DNA from: an uncultured Campylobacter sp.
Lineage (GTDB): Bacteria > Campylobacterota > Campylobacteria > Campylobacterales > Campylobacteraceae
Length of the DNA stretch: 5,749 nucleotides
NCBI GenBank assembly: GCA_937896205.1
Contig: CALBNA010000296.1
Location: 1 to 5,749 of the forward strand
Reading direction: 5' to 3'
Under the pieces are notes generated by a model. The model saw nothing but the letters and a program-made list of their open reading frames with translations. It did not search any database and had not been told where the DNA came from. A program made the translations under genes and the position numbers. This document shows, in pieces, positions 1 to 5,673 of the stretch (within the stretch, counting starts at the first letter, position 1; the number at the start of each line of letters is the position of its first letter).

Positions 1-21
1 GGAGATGTGTATAAGAGACAG
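1..21 (+). other. Sequencing adapter remnant (Tn5 mosaic end / Nextera read-2 tail)
   Basis: Bases 3-21 read AGATGTGTATAAGAGACAG, the 19-bp Tn5 mosaic end used in Nextera tagmentation libraries. The two G before it match the end of the read-2 side adapter. It sits exactly at the window edge and directly abuts an open coding frame, so it is library sequence left on a contig end and not a natural transposon end. Genomic sequence starts at base 22. Confidence 0.95.
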
Positions 22-99
22 GTCGTAAAAAGATTTAACGACGTAGCCGAGCCCGCAAACGACGCTGTAAATGTACTCGCCGCGATAGAGCGGCTTTAA
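22..99 (+). CDS. 3' end of an unidentified protein-coding gene (last 25 codons)
   Basis: From the first genomic base, one frame is open for 25 codons and ends in TAA at 97-99. It reads VVKRFNDVAEPAND and continues to a C-terminus of AAIERL. Codon choice (GTC, GCC, GAG, AAC, GAC, CTC) and the balanced amphipathic composition resemble the real genes in the window. The 5' part is cut off by the contig end, and the fragment is too short for me to assign a family. The next gene on this strand starts 205 bases later behind its own promoter-like sequence and after a hairpin, so this gene is probably not in the same operon as the acyltransferase pair. Confidence 0.6.
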   Translation, partial: VVKRFNDVAEPANDAVNVLAAIERL

Positions 100-107
100 A
101 TTTTCAT

Positions 108-251
108 CAAATTTACGCAAGACGGCTGGCGACTTTAGGGCTCAAATTTGGAAGCAAATTTAATCCAAGCAAATTTGAGCCGTTTTGGACTCAAATTTAA
201 AATTCTCGCAAAACAGCAAGTAAATTTTAAATTCCCGTCAAACGCAAATTT
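108..251. repeat. Cluster of CAAATTT words in the intergenic gap
   Basis: Six copies of CAAATTT on the + strand begin at 108, 143, 155, 170, 192 and 245, and several extend into AAATTTG on the other strand. An 11-bp AT-only inverted repeat (194-204 with 223-233) lies in the same block. Apart from the hairpin at 139-186 and the promoter near 277, I see nothing else in the 205-bp gap 100-304 and no open frame with convincing codon use. Confidence 0.7.
139..186 (+). terminator. Possible Rho-independent terminator of the upstream partial gene
   Basis: A perfect 12-bp inverted repeat pairs GGCTCAAATTTG (139-150) with CAAATTTGAGCC (170-181) around a 19-base loop, followed by G and then four T (183-186). 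It lies 40 bases after the stop codon of the partial gene and before the promoter of the next one, where a terminator is expected. The stem has a G+C-rich base but an AT-rich middle, and the T run is short. It is also partly built from the CAAATTT word that is common between genes here, so it may be a by-product of those repeats. Confidence 0.4.
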
Positions 252-264
252 AACCTAACCCAAA

Positions 265-290
265 ATAATTTTTTTATATAATTACGCAAA
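265..290 (+). promoter_or_regulatory. Candidate sigma-70 promoter for the acyltransferase pair
   Basis: A perfect TATAAT occurs at 277-282, just after a run of seven T (269-275). Campylobacter sigma-70 promoters typically have a good -10 box, T-rich periodic upstream sequence and no conserved -35 box, which fits. Transcription would start near 289, giving a leader of about 16 bases before the ATG at 305. Confidence 0.55.
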
Positions 291-304
291 AATTTAGGCG
301 GGAT

Positions 305-1639
305 ATGAATCTTTTTTCCATAGAATTTGGCTTGTGCTTTTTTATTTTTTGGCCGATTTATTATTTTTTAAACATGCGCCCGCACCTACAAAAAATCGTT
401 TTACTCGCCTTTTCTTACCTGTTTTTGGCCTCGTTCGGACTTAAATTTCTAGTCATAAATTTTATATTTAGCACGGCGATTTTTCTTTTCGCAAGGGCGG
501 CTCAGAGCAAAGACTCGGCATTGCCGTTTGCCGCCGGCGTTATTTTCGTGCTTTGCGCGCTTGCGTTTTTTAAATACGGCGGCTATTTTACGATCAAATT
601 TGGCGTCATGAGGCTCGAAACCATCGCGCTTCCGCTTGGCATTTCGTTTTATTCGTTTATGAGCATTTTACTGCTAAAAGCCGTGCGAGAGGGCGAACTA
701 GAGGCGCCTAGCTATCTTGATACGCTGATTTTTCTTAGCTTTTTCGCCGCGATTATTTCGGGCCCGATTTTACGCCCTAAGCCCTTTTTCGAGTCATTAA
801 ACTCTCCCAAAGTTTTTCGCGCTAGTCCCGCCATATTCGCGCTTTTATGCTCCGCGCTTTTTAAAAAGCTCATCGTCGCAAACCATCTTTTCGAGATAGT
901 AAGTCCCGTTTTCGCCGCACCCACCCTGCCCACCTCGCATCTTTTAGGCGCGCTTTTTGGTTACAGCGTGCTACTTTACGCCGATTTTAGCGGCTACGTG
1001 GACTTCGTGACGGCGCTAGGACTCATGTGCGGTTTTGTTTTGCCGCAAAACTTCAACCGCCCTTTTACGGCGCGAAATTTAAAAATTTTCTGGCAAAATT
1101 GGCACATTAGCTTAATGAATTTTTTTAAAGAGTGCGTCTATTTTCCGCTCGGAGGCAGTCGCGGCACGGCGGCGCAAACGCAGCTAAACGTGATGCTAGT
1201 CTTTGCGATATCTGGCGTCTGGCACGGCGCTGGGCTTAGCTTTTTGCTCTGGGGACTCATCCACGGCCTTGGCGTCGTGTTTTTAAATTTAACCAGCGAG
1301 CGCAAATGGCTAAACTCAGCGATGCTTGGGCGATATTTTACGTTTATTTTCGTGAGCATGGTTTGGGTGTTTTTTACTATGGATTTTGAAGGAGCGGTGC
1401 GCTACATCGGGGCGATTTTTAGAAACTCGGGCGGCGGGCTTCTTACGATTTGCGCGCTATTTGCTGGCGTTTTCATGTTTGTATTTTTATACGCTGCGCT
1501 TGACGTTTATCCGCTTTTGGTCAAATTTTTTGAAAATATAAACGCCCTTTTTTCAGCCGTTTTTTTGGCGATTTTTGGGATAATTATTTACTTTTTGATG
1601 CCGTCAGGCATGCCTAACTTTATATATCAAGGATTTTAA
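305..1639 (+). CDS. MBOAT-family membrane O-acyltransferase (AlgI/PatA-like)
   Basis: An inner-membrane protein of the MBOAT family. Members move acyl groups, usually acetyl, from the cytoplasm to a periplasmic acceptor or partner. It is 444 aa with around ten or more hydrophobic segments. The family hallmarks are all visible in order: PLGISFYSF at residues 110-118, DFSGYVDF at 227-234, LPQNFNRPF at 246-254, WQNWHISL at 263-270 with His267, PLGGSRG at 281-287, and SGVWHGAG at 303-310 with His307, the expected catalytic histidine. WGLIHG follows at 316-321. The C-terminus FIYQGF resembles the FIYFQF ending common in AlgI proteins. Length is slightly below that of typical AlgI. The ATG at 305 has a weak ribosome site (GGCGGGA at 297-303). 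The stop overlaps the next start (TAATG), so it is coupled to the SGNH gene, as in PatA-PatB systems. Peptidoglycan is a plausible target, but the substrate is inferred. Confidence 0.9.
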   Translation: MNLFSIEFGLCFFIFWPIYYFLNMRPHLQKIVLLAFSYLFLASFGLKFLVINFIFSTAIFLFARAAQSKDSALPFAAGVIFVLCALAFFKYGGYFTIKFGVMRLETIALPLGISFYSFMSILLLKAVREGELEAPSYLDTLIFLSFFAAIISGPILRPKPFFESLNSPKVFRASPAIFALLCSALFKKLIVANHLFEIVSPVFAAPTLPTSHLLGALFGYSVLLYADFSGYVDFVTALGLMCGFVLPQNFNRPFTARNLKIFWQNWHISLMNFFKECVYFPLGGSRGTAAQTQLNVMLVFAISGVWHGAGLSFLLWGLIHGLGVVFLNLTSERKWLNSAMLGRYFTFIFVSMVWVFFTMDFEGAVRYIGAIFRNSGGGLLTICALFAGVFMFVFLYAALDVYPLLVKFFENINALFSAVFLAIFGIIIYFLMPSGMPNFIYQGF

Positions 1640-2748
1640 TGAGAGCGTTTTTTGGGGTATTTCTCGCGTTTTTTACGCTGATTGCGCTATTTTTGCGACC
1701 GCTGTCAAACTACTACGAAGCCAAATATCAAAAGGATTTTTTCATCAAGGACGAGCGCGCGATGGCGCTGAGCGATAAATTTATAAACGCAGCCGAGGAC
1801 GGCTTGCAAAGCGCAAAATCGGCCATCGATAAACTTACGGGTATTTTTTCGGGCGATAAAAAACATGTCGCGACCAGCCCTAAAACAGAGCAAAATTTAA
1901 CCGCCTCGCAAATCGAACCGGCAAATTTAAACGCTCAAAATACGCAAAATTTAACACCTAGTATCGGCGCGGTAAAAGAGGCGAATTTGACTGCCCAAAC
2001 CGCTCAAATTTCTCCCGCTAAAACCGCCTTAAATTTAGATAAAAACAGCTCGCTAGCCTCAAATTTAACACGGAGCGCTCCAAGCAAAACAAATAAATCC
2101 TCGACTTTTGATATCGAGCTAAATGAAAATTTAGGCGTCATTTTGATAGGCGACTCCATAATGCAAGGCTTTGGCTGGGGCTTTGAAAACGCGCTAAAAA
2201 CGAGCAAAATCTCAATCAAAAATATGGCAAAAGCAAGCACGGGGCTAACAAATAAGAAATTTTACGACTGGAGCGAGGAGCTAAAGACGGCGCTAGCAAG
2301 CTTAGAAAATCGCCCGCAAAATCTGCTGATATTCGCACTTTTTGGCGCAAACGACGCTTATAGCTACACCTTTGACGAGCAGGCGCTGGACTTTGGCACC
2401 GACGCGTGGCGCAAGGCCTACGAGGGCAGGATCGCCGAGATCTACGAGATCGCCACAGAGCACGGCGCGCAGGTCGTGTGGCTGGGGGTTCCGTGTATGA
2501 AAAGCGAGAAATTCGACAAAAAAATGAAGGCGCTAAACCTGATCTACAAGGACGCGGCGCAAAAATACGGCGCACGCTACATCGACATCAGCGGTGCGAT
2601 CTGTGATAACGGCAAGTATCTAAAAGAGGGTGCGGACAAAAAGCCGCTTCGCAAGGACGACGGCATGCACATCAGCATGAACGGCGCTAAAAAGATCGCC
2701 GTCTACGTCGTGGACAAGCTACTAAACGGGCAGAGCGATAATTTTTAG
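1639..2748 (+). CDS. Membrane-anchored periplasmic SGNH/DUF459 hydrolase or O-acetyltransferase (PatB-like)
   Basis: Partner of the MBOAT protein, 369 aa. Residues 4-20 are a single hydrophobic anchor with Arg2 in front, so the rest should be periplasmic. A charged helical stretch (about 26-70) leads into a low-complexity Asn/Thr/Ala/Ser linker (about 75-155), then the SGNH domain. Its blocks are clear: GDSIMQG at 171-177 with nucleophile Ser173, Gly202 of block II, GAND at 236-239 with Asn238, and DGMH at 341-344 giving Asp341 and His344. The order and the DGMH block fit DUF459 proteins, which include PatB-type peptidoglycan O-acetyltransferases; an esterase role (Ape1-like) cannot be excluded from sequence. 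The ATG overlaps the previous stop by one base, and AAGGA at 1629-1633 is a good ribosome site 5 bases ahead. Codon use changes sharply within the gene, the stretch around 2401-2490 being much richer in G/C-ending codons. Confidence 0.88.
   Translation: MRAFFGVFLAFFTLIALFLRPLSNYYEAKYQKDFFIKDERAMALSDKFINAAEDGLQSAKSAIDKLTGIFSGDKKHVATSPKTEQNLTASQIEPANLNAQNTQNLTPSIGAVKEANLTAQTAQISPAKTALNLDKNSSLASNLTRSAPSKTNKSSTFDIELNENLGVILIGDSIMQGFGWGFENALKTSKISIKNMAKASTGLTNKKFYDWSEELKTALASLENRPQNLLIFALFGANDAYSYTFDEQALDFGTDAWRKAYEGRIAEIYEIATEHGAQVVWLGVPCMKSEKFDKKMKALNLIYKDAAQKYGARYIDISGAICDNGKYLKEGADKKPLRKDDGMHISMNGAKKIAVYVVDKLLNGQSDNF
1861..2103 (+). other. Low-complexity periplasmic linker with three N-glycosylation sequons
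   Basis: This part of the SGNH gene encodes residues 75-155, a probably disordered linker rich in Asn, Thr, Ala, Ser, Gln and Lys. NLT, NLN or NLD recurs six times, each encoded by an AAATTTA or AATTTGA type of sequence. Three sites fit the bacterial PglB sequon D/E-X-N-X-S/T: EQNLT (84-88), EANLT (114-118) and DKNSS (134-138). Their use depends on a pgl system being present elsewhere in the genome, which this window cannot show. Confidence 0.6.
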
Positions 2749-2837
2749 CCGAATTTGAGTTTGGCTAAATTTGCTCGGTCGGAAATTCTTAAAATTTGGA
2801 ATTGATAGAATCGGCAAATTTGAAATCTCGCCGAATT
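2749..2837. other. Short gap between converging genes, no certain feature
   Basis: This stretch separates the end of the SGNH gene from the 3' end of the broken - strand gene. It holds more AAATTTG words and several weak, AT-rich partial inverted repeats. I expected a two-way terminator here but cannot point to a stem with a convincing T run on either strand. Confidence 0.5.
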
Positions 2838-3231
2838 TTACGCCTTAAATTTGAGCAAATCTGCCGAGCCGTTCGCAAAATAAATACGGGCGGCCCCAAC
2901 CAGCTTACACCGACTTTTGCCGTGCAGCGTAGCCAAATGCTCGCTCGTATAAAATAAAATATCGCGCGAAATAAGCGCGCGGCCGTCTTTACCCTATATC
3001 CCCCCCTGGCGCCATCTCTATTTTGCTGCGGCCAGTCTAGATGCCGCGACCGCTTGCCAAACGGCAGTTTGCCGCAAAGCTTTGCCACAAAATCGTCAAA
3101 ATCGCTAGAACGTATACACAAACTGCGCTTGGCGCTTTTACGTCGTCTGCGGTGCGCACGCTTTCTCTACCTACGTAGATTTTATCGGTTCGTTTTTTTA
3201 TTTTCGTCGCCTCAGCAAATTTAAATTTGCC
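2838..3231 (-). pseudogene. Probable decayed gene of unknown function, broken by frameshifts
   Basis: No single frame is convincing, but three adjoining - strand segments each read like protein in codon use and composition. Segment A (3231 to about 3110) includes KIYVGRESVRTADDVKAPSA. Segment B (about 3115 to 3007) includes DFDDFVAKLCGKLPFGKRSR and then HLDWPQQNRDGA. Segment C (2993 to 2838) includes ALISRDILFYTSEHLATLHG and RIYFANGSADLLKFKA before TAA at 2838-2840. A to B needs a one-base shift. B to C needs a shift at a run of seven G (complement of 3000-3006) and also crosses a TAG at 2994-2996. The frame of A continues upstream of a TGA (3232-3234) to about 3312, so the remnant may be longer. 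I see no start codon with a ribosome site. Joined, it would be about 130 aa; I do not recognise the family. Sequencing error could explain one break but hardly all of them. Confidence 0.45.
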
Positions 3232-3242
3232 TCAAATTTGAG
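3215..3242. repeat. Two adjoining perfect palindromes built from CAAATTT
   Basis: GCAAATTTAAATTTGC at 3215-3230 is a perfect 16-bp palindrome. It is followed directly by CTCAAATTTGAG at 3231-3242, a perfect 12-bp palindrome. Both consist of the CAAATTT word and its complement back to back. They sit inside or at the edge of the decayed gene. A regulator site is possible, but no intact promoter or gene lies next to them, and the word is common across the window. Confidence 0.6.
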
Positions 3243-3335
3243 TAGCAAAACTCGAATTTAAAAACCGGCCGGCGTCAAAATCGCATTGAGCTCGCGCCGA
3301 CTGAGTTAAATTTTAAATTTACGTAACCACTAAAT

Positions 3336-3968
3336 TTAATAAACCCACTTCACGACGTCGCTTATTTCGCGGCGGTATTTTTCAGGCTGTGGGTTTAAGC
3401 GGTAGCCAAATGGCACTACGATAGCCACTCTTTGCTCGCTCTCATCAAGCCCTAAAATTTCATTTAAAGCATGCCTGTCAAAGCCTTCGATCGGGCAGCT
3501 GTCAATCCCAAGGCTTGCGGCTGCGTTCATCATATTTGTCACAGCTATCATGCACTGCTCGTGCGACCACTGAAATGTTAGCTCATCGTCGTTTTTGAAA
3601 TTTGATAGCAAAAAGTCGTGATAAAATTTCTGCCTCGCAGCGATCATCTCAGGCTCTTTATCTGCGCGTCTAGCGATCATTTTATCAACATAGCTGCTGC
3701 CAAATTTTATCTCTTTGACCTTTGCTAAGACGACCACCAAATGCGAGCAAGATGTGATCTGCACTTGGTTCCACGAAACGGCTTTGATTTTTTCTCTAAG
3801 CTCCTTGTTTTGCACGACTAAAAAGTCCCACTGCTCAAGGCCAGTCGAGCTTGGGCTTAGTCTGCCAGCCTCTAGGATAAAGTCAAATTCGCCCGCACTT
3901 ATCTTTTTGCTCTCGTCAAAAATTTTGCAAGCGTGACGAAATTTTAAAATTTCAAGATAGTTCATCAT
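3336..3968 (-). CDS. FMN-dependent nitroreductase, RdxA/NfsB-like
   Basis: A cytoplasmic flavin oxidoreductase of the nitroreductase fold, 210 aa, the size of H. pylori RdxA. Such enzymes use NAD(P)H to reduce nitro compounds or quinones; RdxA-type members activate metronidazole. Family marks: RHACKIFD at 11-18, with Arg11 and Lys15 placed for FMN phosphate contact, SPSSTGLEQWDFLVV at 38-52, the SHEQCMIAV helix near 135-143, GIDSCPIEGFD at 154-164, and VPFGYR at 185-190. The RHxCKxFD form with an internal cysteine matches RdxA more than enteric NfsB. Two ATGs lie in tandem: the first (3968) is only 2 bases from AAAGGAG, the second (3965) is 5 bases away and may be the true start. It stands alone, with its own -10 box and neighbours not sharing its transcript in any obvious way. 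The natural substrate is unknown. Confidence 0.9.
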   Translation of the reverse strand: MMNYLEILKFRHACKIFDESKKISAGEFDFILEAGRLSPSSTGLEQWDFLVVQNKELREKIKAVSWNQVQITSCSHLVVVLAKVKEIKFGSSYVDKMIARRADKEPEMIAARQKFYHDFLLSNFKNDDELTFQWSHEQCMIAVTNMMNAAASLGIDSCPIEGFDRHALNEILGLDESEQRVAIVVPFGYRLNPQPEKYRREISDVVKWVY

Positions 3969-3970
3969 AT

Positions 3971-3977
3971 CTCCTTT
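3971..3977 (-). promoter_or_regulatory. Ribosome binding site that bears on the nitroreductase start
   Basis: On the - strand the sequence reads AAAGGAG, then AT, then ATGATG. The strong Shine-Dalgarno is 2 bases from the first ATG (3966-3968) and 5 bases from the second (3963-3965). The second spacing is nearer the usual optimum, so translation may start at 3965 and yield 209 aa. Confidence 0.75.
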
Positions 3978-3991
3978 GTTAAATTTTTGAA

Positions 3992-3997
3992 ATTATA
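3992..3997 (-). promoter_or_regulatory. Candidate -10 box of the nitroreductase gene
   Basis: Read on the - strand these bases are TATAAT. T-rich sequence lies further upstream in place of a -35 box, the usual Campylobacter form. Transcription would begin near 3985, leaving a leader of under 20 bases. Confidence 0.55.
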
Positions 3998-4066
3998 AAG
4001 TGGTTAGGTAAATTAAAAGAAATTTAGTAGCCAGCACAAAAGGCTGACTTTAAATATAAACAATCA

Positions 4067-4095
4067 AAATTCGCCCGCGCGAAACGGACGAATTT
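4067..4095 (-). terminator. Hairpin terminator downstream of dsbI
   Basis: On the - strand AAATTCGTCCG (4095-4085) pairs with CGGGCGAATTT (4077-4067) around the 7-base loop TTTCGCG, with a single mismatch. The far arm runs into a T-rich tail (TTTTGATTGTTT). It lies 20 bases past the dsbI stop and before the nitroreductase promoter region, a good place to end the dba-dsbI transcript. Confidence 0.6.
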
Positions 4096-4114
4096 GCGTT
4101 GGCCTGGGTTAAAT

Positions 4115-5662
4115 TTACTCGCCCAGAGGATTGTTTAGCTCTACGACGTTTACTTTGCCGTCTTTATGAGCTAGAGCGTAGATACTGCCGCCCTTTATCG
4201 CTAGCCCAGATATATCGCCTATTTGCGGCATCGCGTAGGCGTCAACTACTTTCGCTTCCGCAAGGTCGATCACGAGCAAGGTGTTGTAGTTTTTGGAGTA
4301 GGCCAAAAATTTACCGCCCGCGACGTCGCCAGCTGTGACGTAGTAGTCTTTTAGATCGCGTTTATCTTTTAGCGCGACGGCTGACGTCACGATAGTTTCG
4401 CCGCTTAGCATCTTATCCTTGCTATCGACTTTTATAAGGATCAAGTTCTTAGTGCGCTCGTTTGGCACCGCAATCATATACATATATGTGCTCTGCGGAT
4501 CTTTTGCGAGCGTTAGGACGTACTGTTTTTTCGCCCTTATCGTTAAAAGCGCCGGGCGGTCAATTTTCCATGCAGACTCGAGCCCGCCGGTGCTCTCTCT
4601 AAAATATCTCCACTCGTGATACGCGTCCACATTTTGGGCAGGTTTAATGGCGAATATCGTTTTGTTAAAGCCCGTAGTCACCAGCATATCGCCGACAAAT
4701 GTCGATGCGACGGCCTTTTTGATATTGCGGCCGTTTGGCTTGTCGATGATGGCGTGAGCGATCTCTTTAAAATTCGCATCCGTAAAATAAACTCCGCCTT
4801 CGGTGTTTGAGATGCCAAAAGTATCGTTTTTAGCGTTATACGCAAGTCCGCTCGTTACGCCTTTGCCAAAAATCCCTTTTGTCTCAAAAGGAAGCGGGAA
4901 GCTGTTTTTCACGCTAAGCGCAGGCTTTACGTCCGTAAATGCGCCGGCGCTTGGATCGGAGTTAAATTTGACGCTTATCTCTTTAGGCTCGCCCGCTATA
5001 AACGGATCCTCGACGACGTTTGCGCCGACAAATGAAAACGGCTTTTCAAACCTTTTCCAAACGCCTGAAGTCCAAGTGTTATTTAGACTGATGCGCTCAG
5101 GATCGCCCTTACCGCTATAGGGAGGGATACCTGCTGAGATGAGCGCTTGAACGGCATTTGATAGGATGACAAATAGGCTTAAAGCGATCACAAATTTAGA
5201 GTACGCGCTAAGAGGCTTGATCCTAGTGTCCGAGCGCGAGATATCGCCAGAGACGACCTTATCTTTGGCAAAAAGCATCATAAGCCCCATCGCCACGACC
5301 ACAACCCAGTACACCAAAATGCCCCACGTATAGGTGTGCGCGCCGAATATATCGCCGCCAAAGCCCATGCCTACGTCTCTATACAAACTAAAGCTCGCGT
5401 GCCTAAGCGTCATAAAAATGCCATACGCAGCGCCAAAAAGCACGGCAGCTATGTAGCGCGCCTTTAGCCCGTAGCGCAGTATCAAGATACCCGCGACGCC
5501 GACTACGACCATGCCGATACGCTCCCACCAGCAAAGCGTGCAAGGCCCCTCGCCGATGACGTAGCCAAGATAGATATTTGCGATACCGACCGGGATAGCA
5601 AGCACGAGCAAGACCGCGCTAGCCATGATAAAATCGAAATTTTTCTCGTTAAAAAAACTCAT
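4115..5662 (-). CDS. dsbI: Disulfide bond oxidase DsbI (DsbB-like with C-terminal beta-propeller)
   Basis: Inner-membrane thiol oxidase that recharges periplasmic DsbA-type oxidases and passes electrons to quinone. The length, 515 aa, fits the Campylobacter/Helicobacter DsbI type (Cj0017c, HP0595) rather than the roughly 180-aa enteric DsbB. The N-terminal 180 residues carry five membrane segments, near 10-33, 48-64, 69-87, 112-131 and 156-176. The first periplasmic loop has the redox motif PCTLCWWER, with Cys41 and Cys44, and Arg48 where DsbB contacts quinone. These are the only two cysteines in the protein; the second DsbB pair is missing. Residues about 190-515 are a soluble, beta-rich periplasmic domain with recurring strand patterns such as KDTFGISNTEGGVYF-like and GKFLAYSKNYNTLLVID segments, as expected of a propeller. 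The ATG at 5662 follows AGGAGG by 5 bases. It lies 9 bases after a small membrane protein gene, so it is probably coupled to it. Regulation by Fur, reported for the C. jejuni pair, cannot be judged because the promoter is outside the window. Confidence 0.92.
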   Translation of the reverse strand: MSFFNEKNFDFIMASAVLLVLAIPVGIANIYLGYVIGEGPCTLCWWERIGMVVVGVAGILILRYGLKARYIAAVLFGAAYGIFMTLRHASFSLYRDVGMGFGGDIFGAHTYTWGILVYWVVVVAMGLMMLFAKDKVVSGDISRSDTRIKPLSAYSKFVIALSLFVILSNAVQALISAGIPPYSGKGDPERISLNNTWTSGVWKRFEKPFSFVGANVVEDPFIAGEPKEISVKFNSDPSAGAFTDVKPALSVKNSFPLPFETKGIFGKGVTSGLAYNAKNDTFGISNTEGGVYFTDANFKEIAHAIIDKPNGRNIKKAVASTFVGDMLVTTGFNKTIFAIKPAQNVDAYHEWRYFRESTGGLESAWKIDRPALLTIRAKKQYVLTLAKDPQSTYMYMIAVPNERTKNLILIKVDSKDKMLSGETIVTSAVALKDKRDLKDYYVTAGDVAGGKFLAYSKNYNTLLVIDLAEAKVVDAYAMPQIGDISGLAIKGGSIYALAHKDGKVNVVELNNPLGE

Positions 5663-5667
5663 CTAGT

Positions 5668-5673
5668 CCTCCT
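5668..5673 (-). promoter_or_regulatory. dsbI ribosome binding site overlapping the upstream stop codon
   Basis: On the - strand the sequence reads TATTAGGAGGACTAGATG. The stop of the upstream gene (TAG, 5674-5672) shares bases with the AGGAGG Shine-Dalgarno. A second TAG (5665-5663) touches the dsbI ATG. Ribosomes ending on the first gene would be placed on the dsbI ribosome site, which suggests translational coupling. Confidence 0.75.

Noticed and set aside
3..21. Natural Tn5/IS50 transposon end
   Set aside because: The sequence is the engineered mosaic end with the adapter bases before it, placed at the very edge of the contig; there is no transposase and no flanking duplication.
100..251. 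CRISPR-like array from regularly repeated CAAATTT words
   Set aside because: The unit is only 7 bp, spacing is irregular (12-53 bases) and there are no cas genes or longer conserved repeats.
2216..2575. Open frame of 119 codons on the - strand, rich in Arg, Pro and Ser
   Set aside because: It lies antisense to the SGNH domain, in its G/C-ending codon region. The odd composition is what the complement of such codons gives, and it has no ribosome site or family motif.
2789..3121. Single 110-codon frame on the - strand taken as one intact gene
   Set aside because: Its first part reads well, but after the G7 run the natural-looking protein moves to another frame. The start would be a TTG with no ribosome site. 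I treat it as part of a broken gene.
3315..3337. AAATTTA / TAAATTT hairpin as terminator of the nitroreductase gene
   Set aside because: The 7-bp stem is AT only, overlaps the stop codon and is followed by no clean T run. It uses the same AAATTT word found throughout the gaps.
4099..5120. Several + strand open frames of 64-105 codons opposite dsbI
   Set aside because: They are antisense to a well-supported gene with clear DsbI features, overlap one another and show no family motif.
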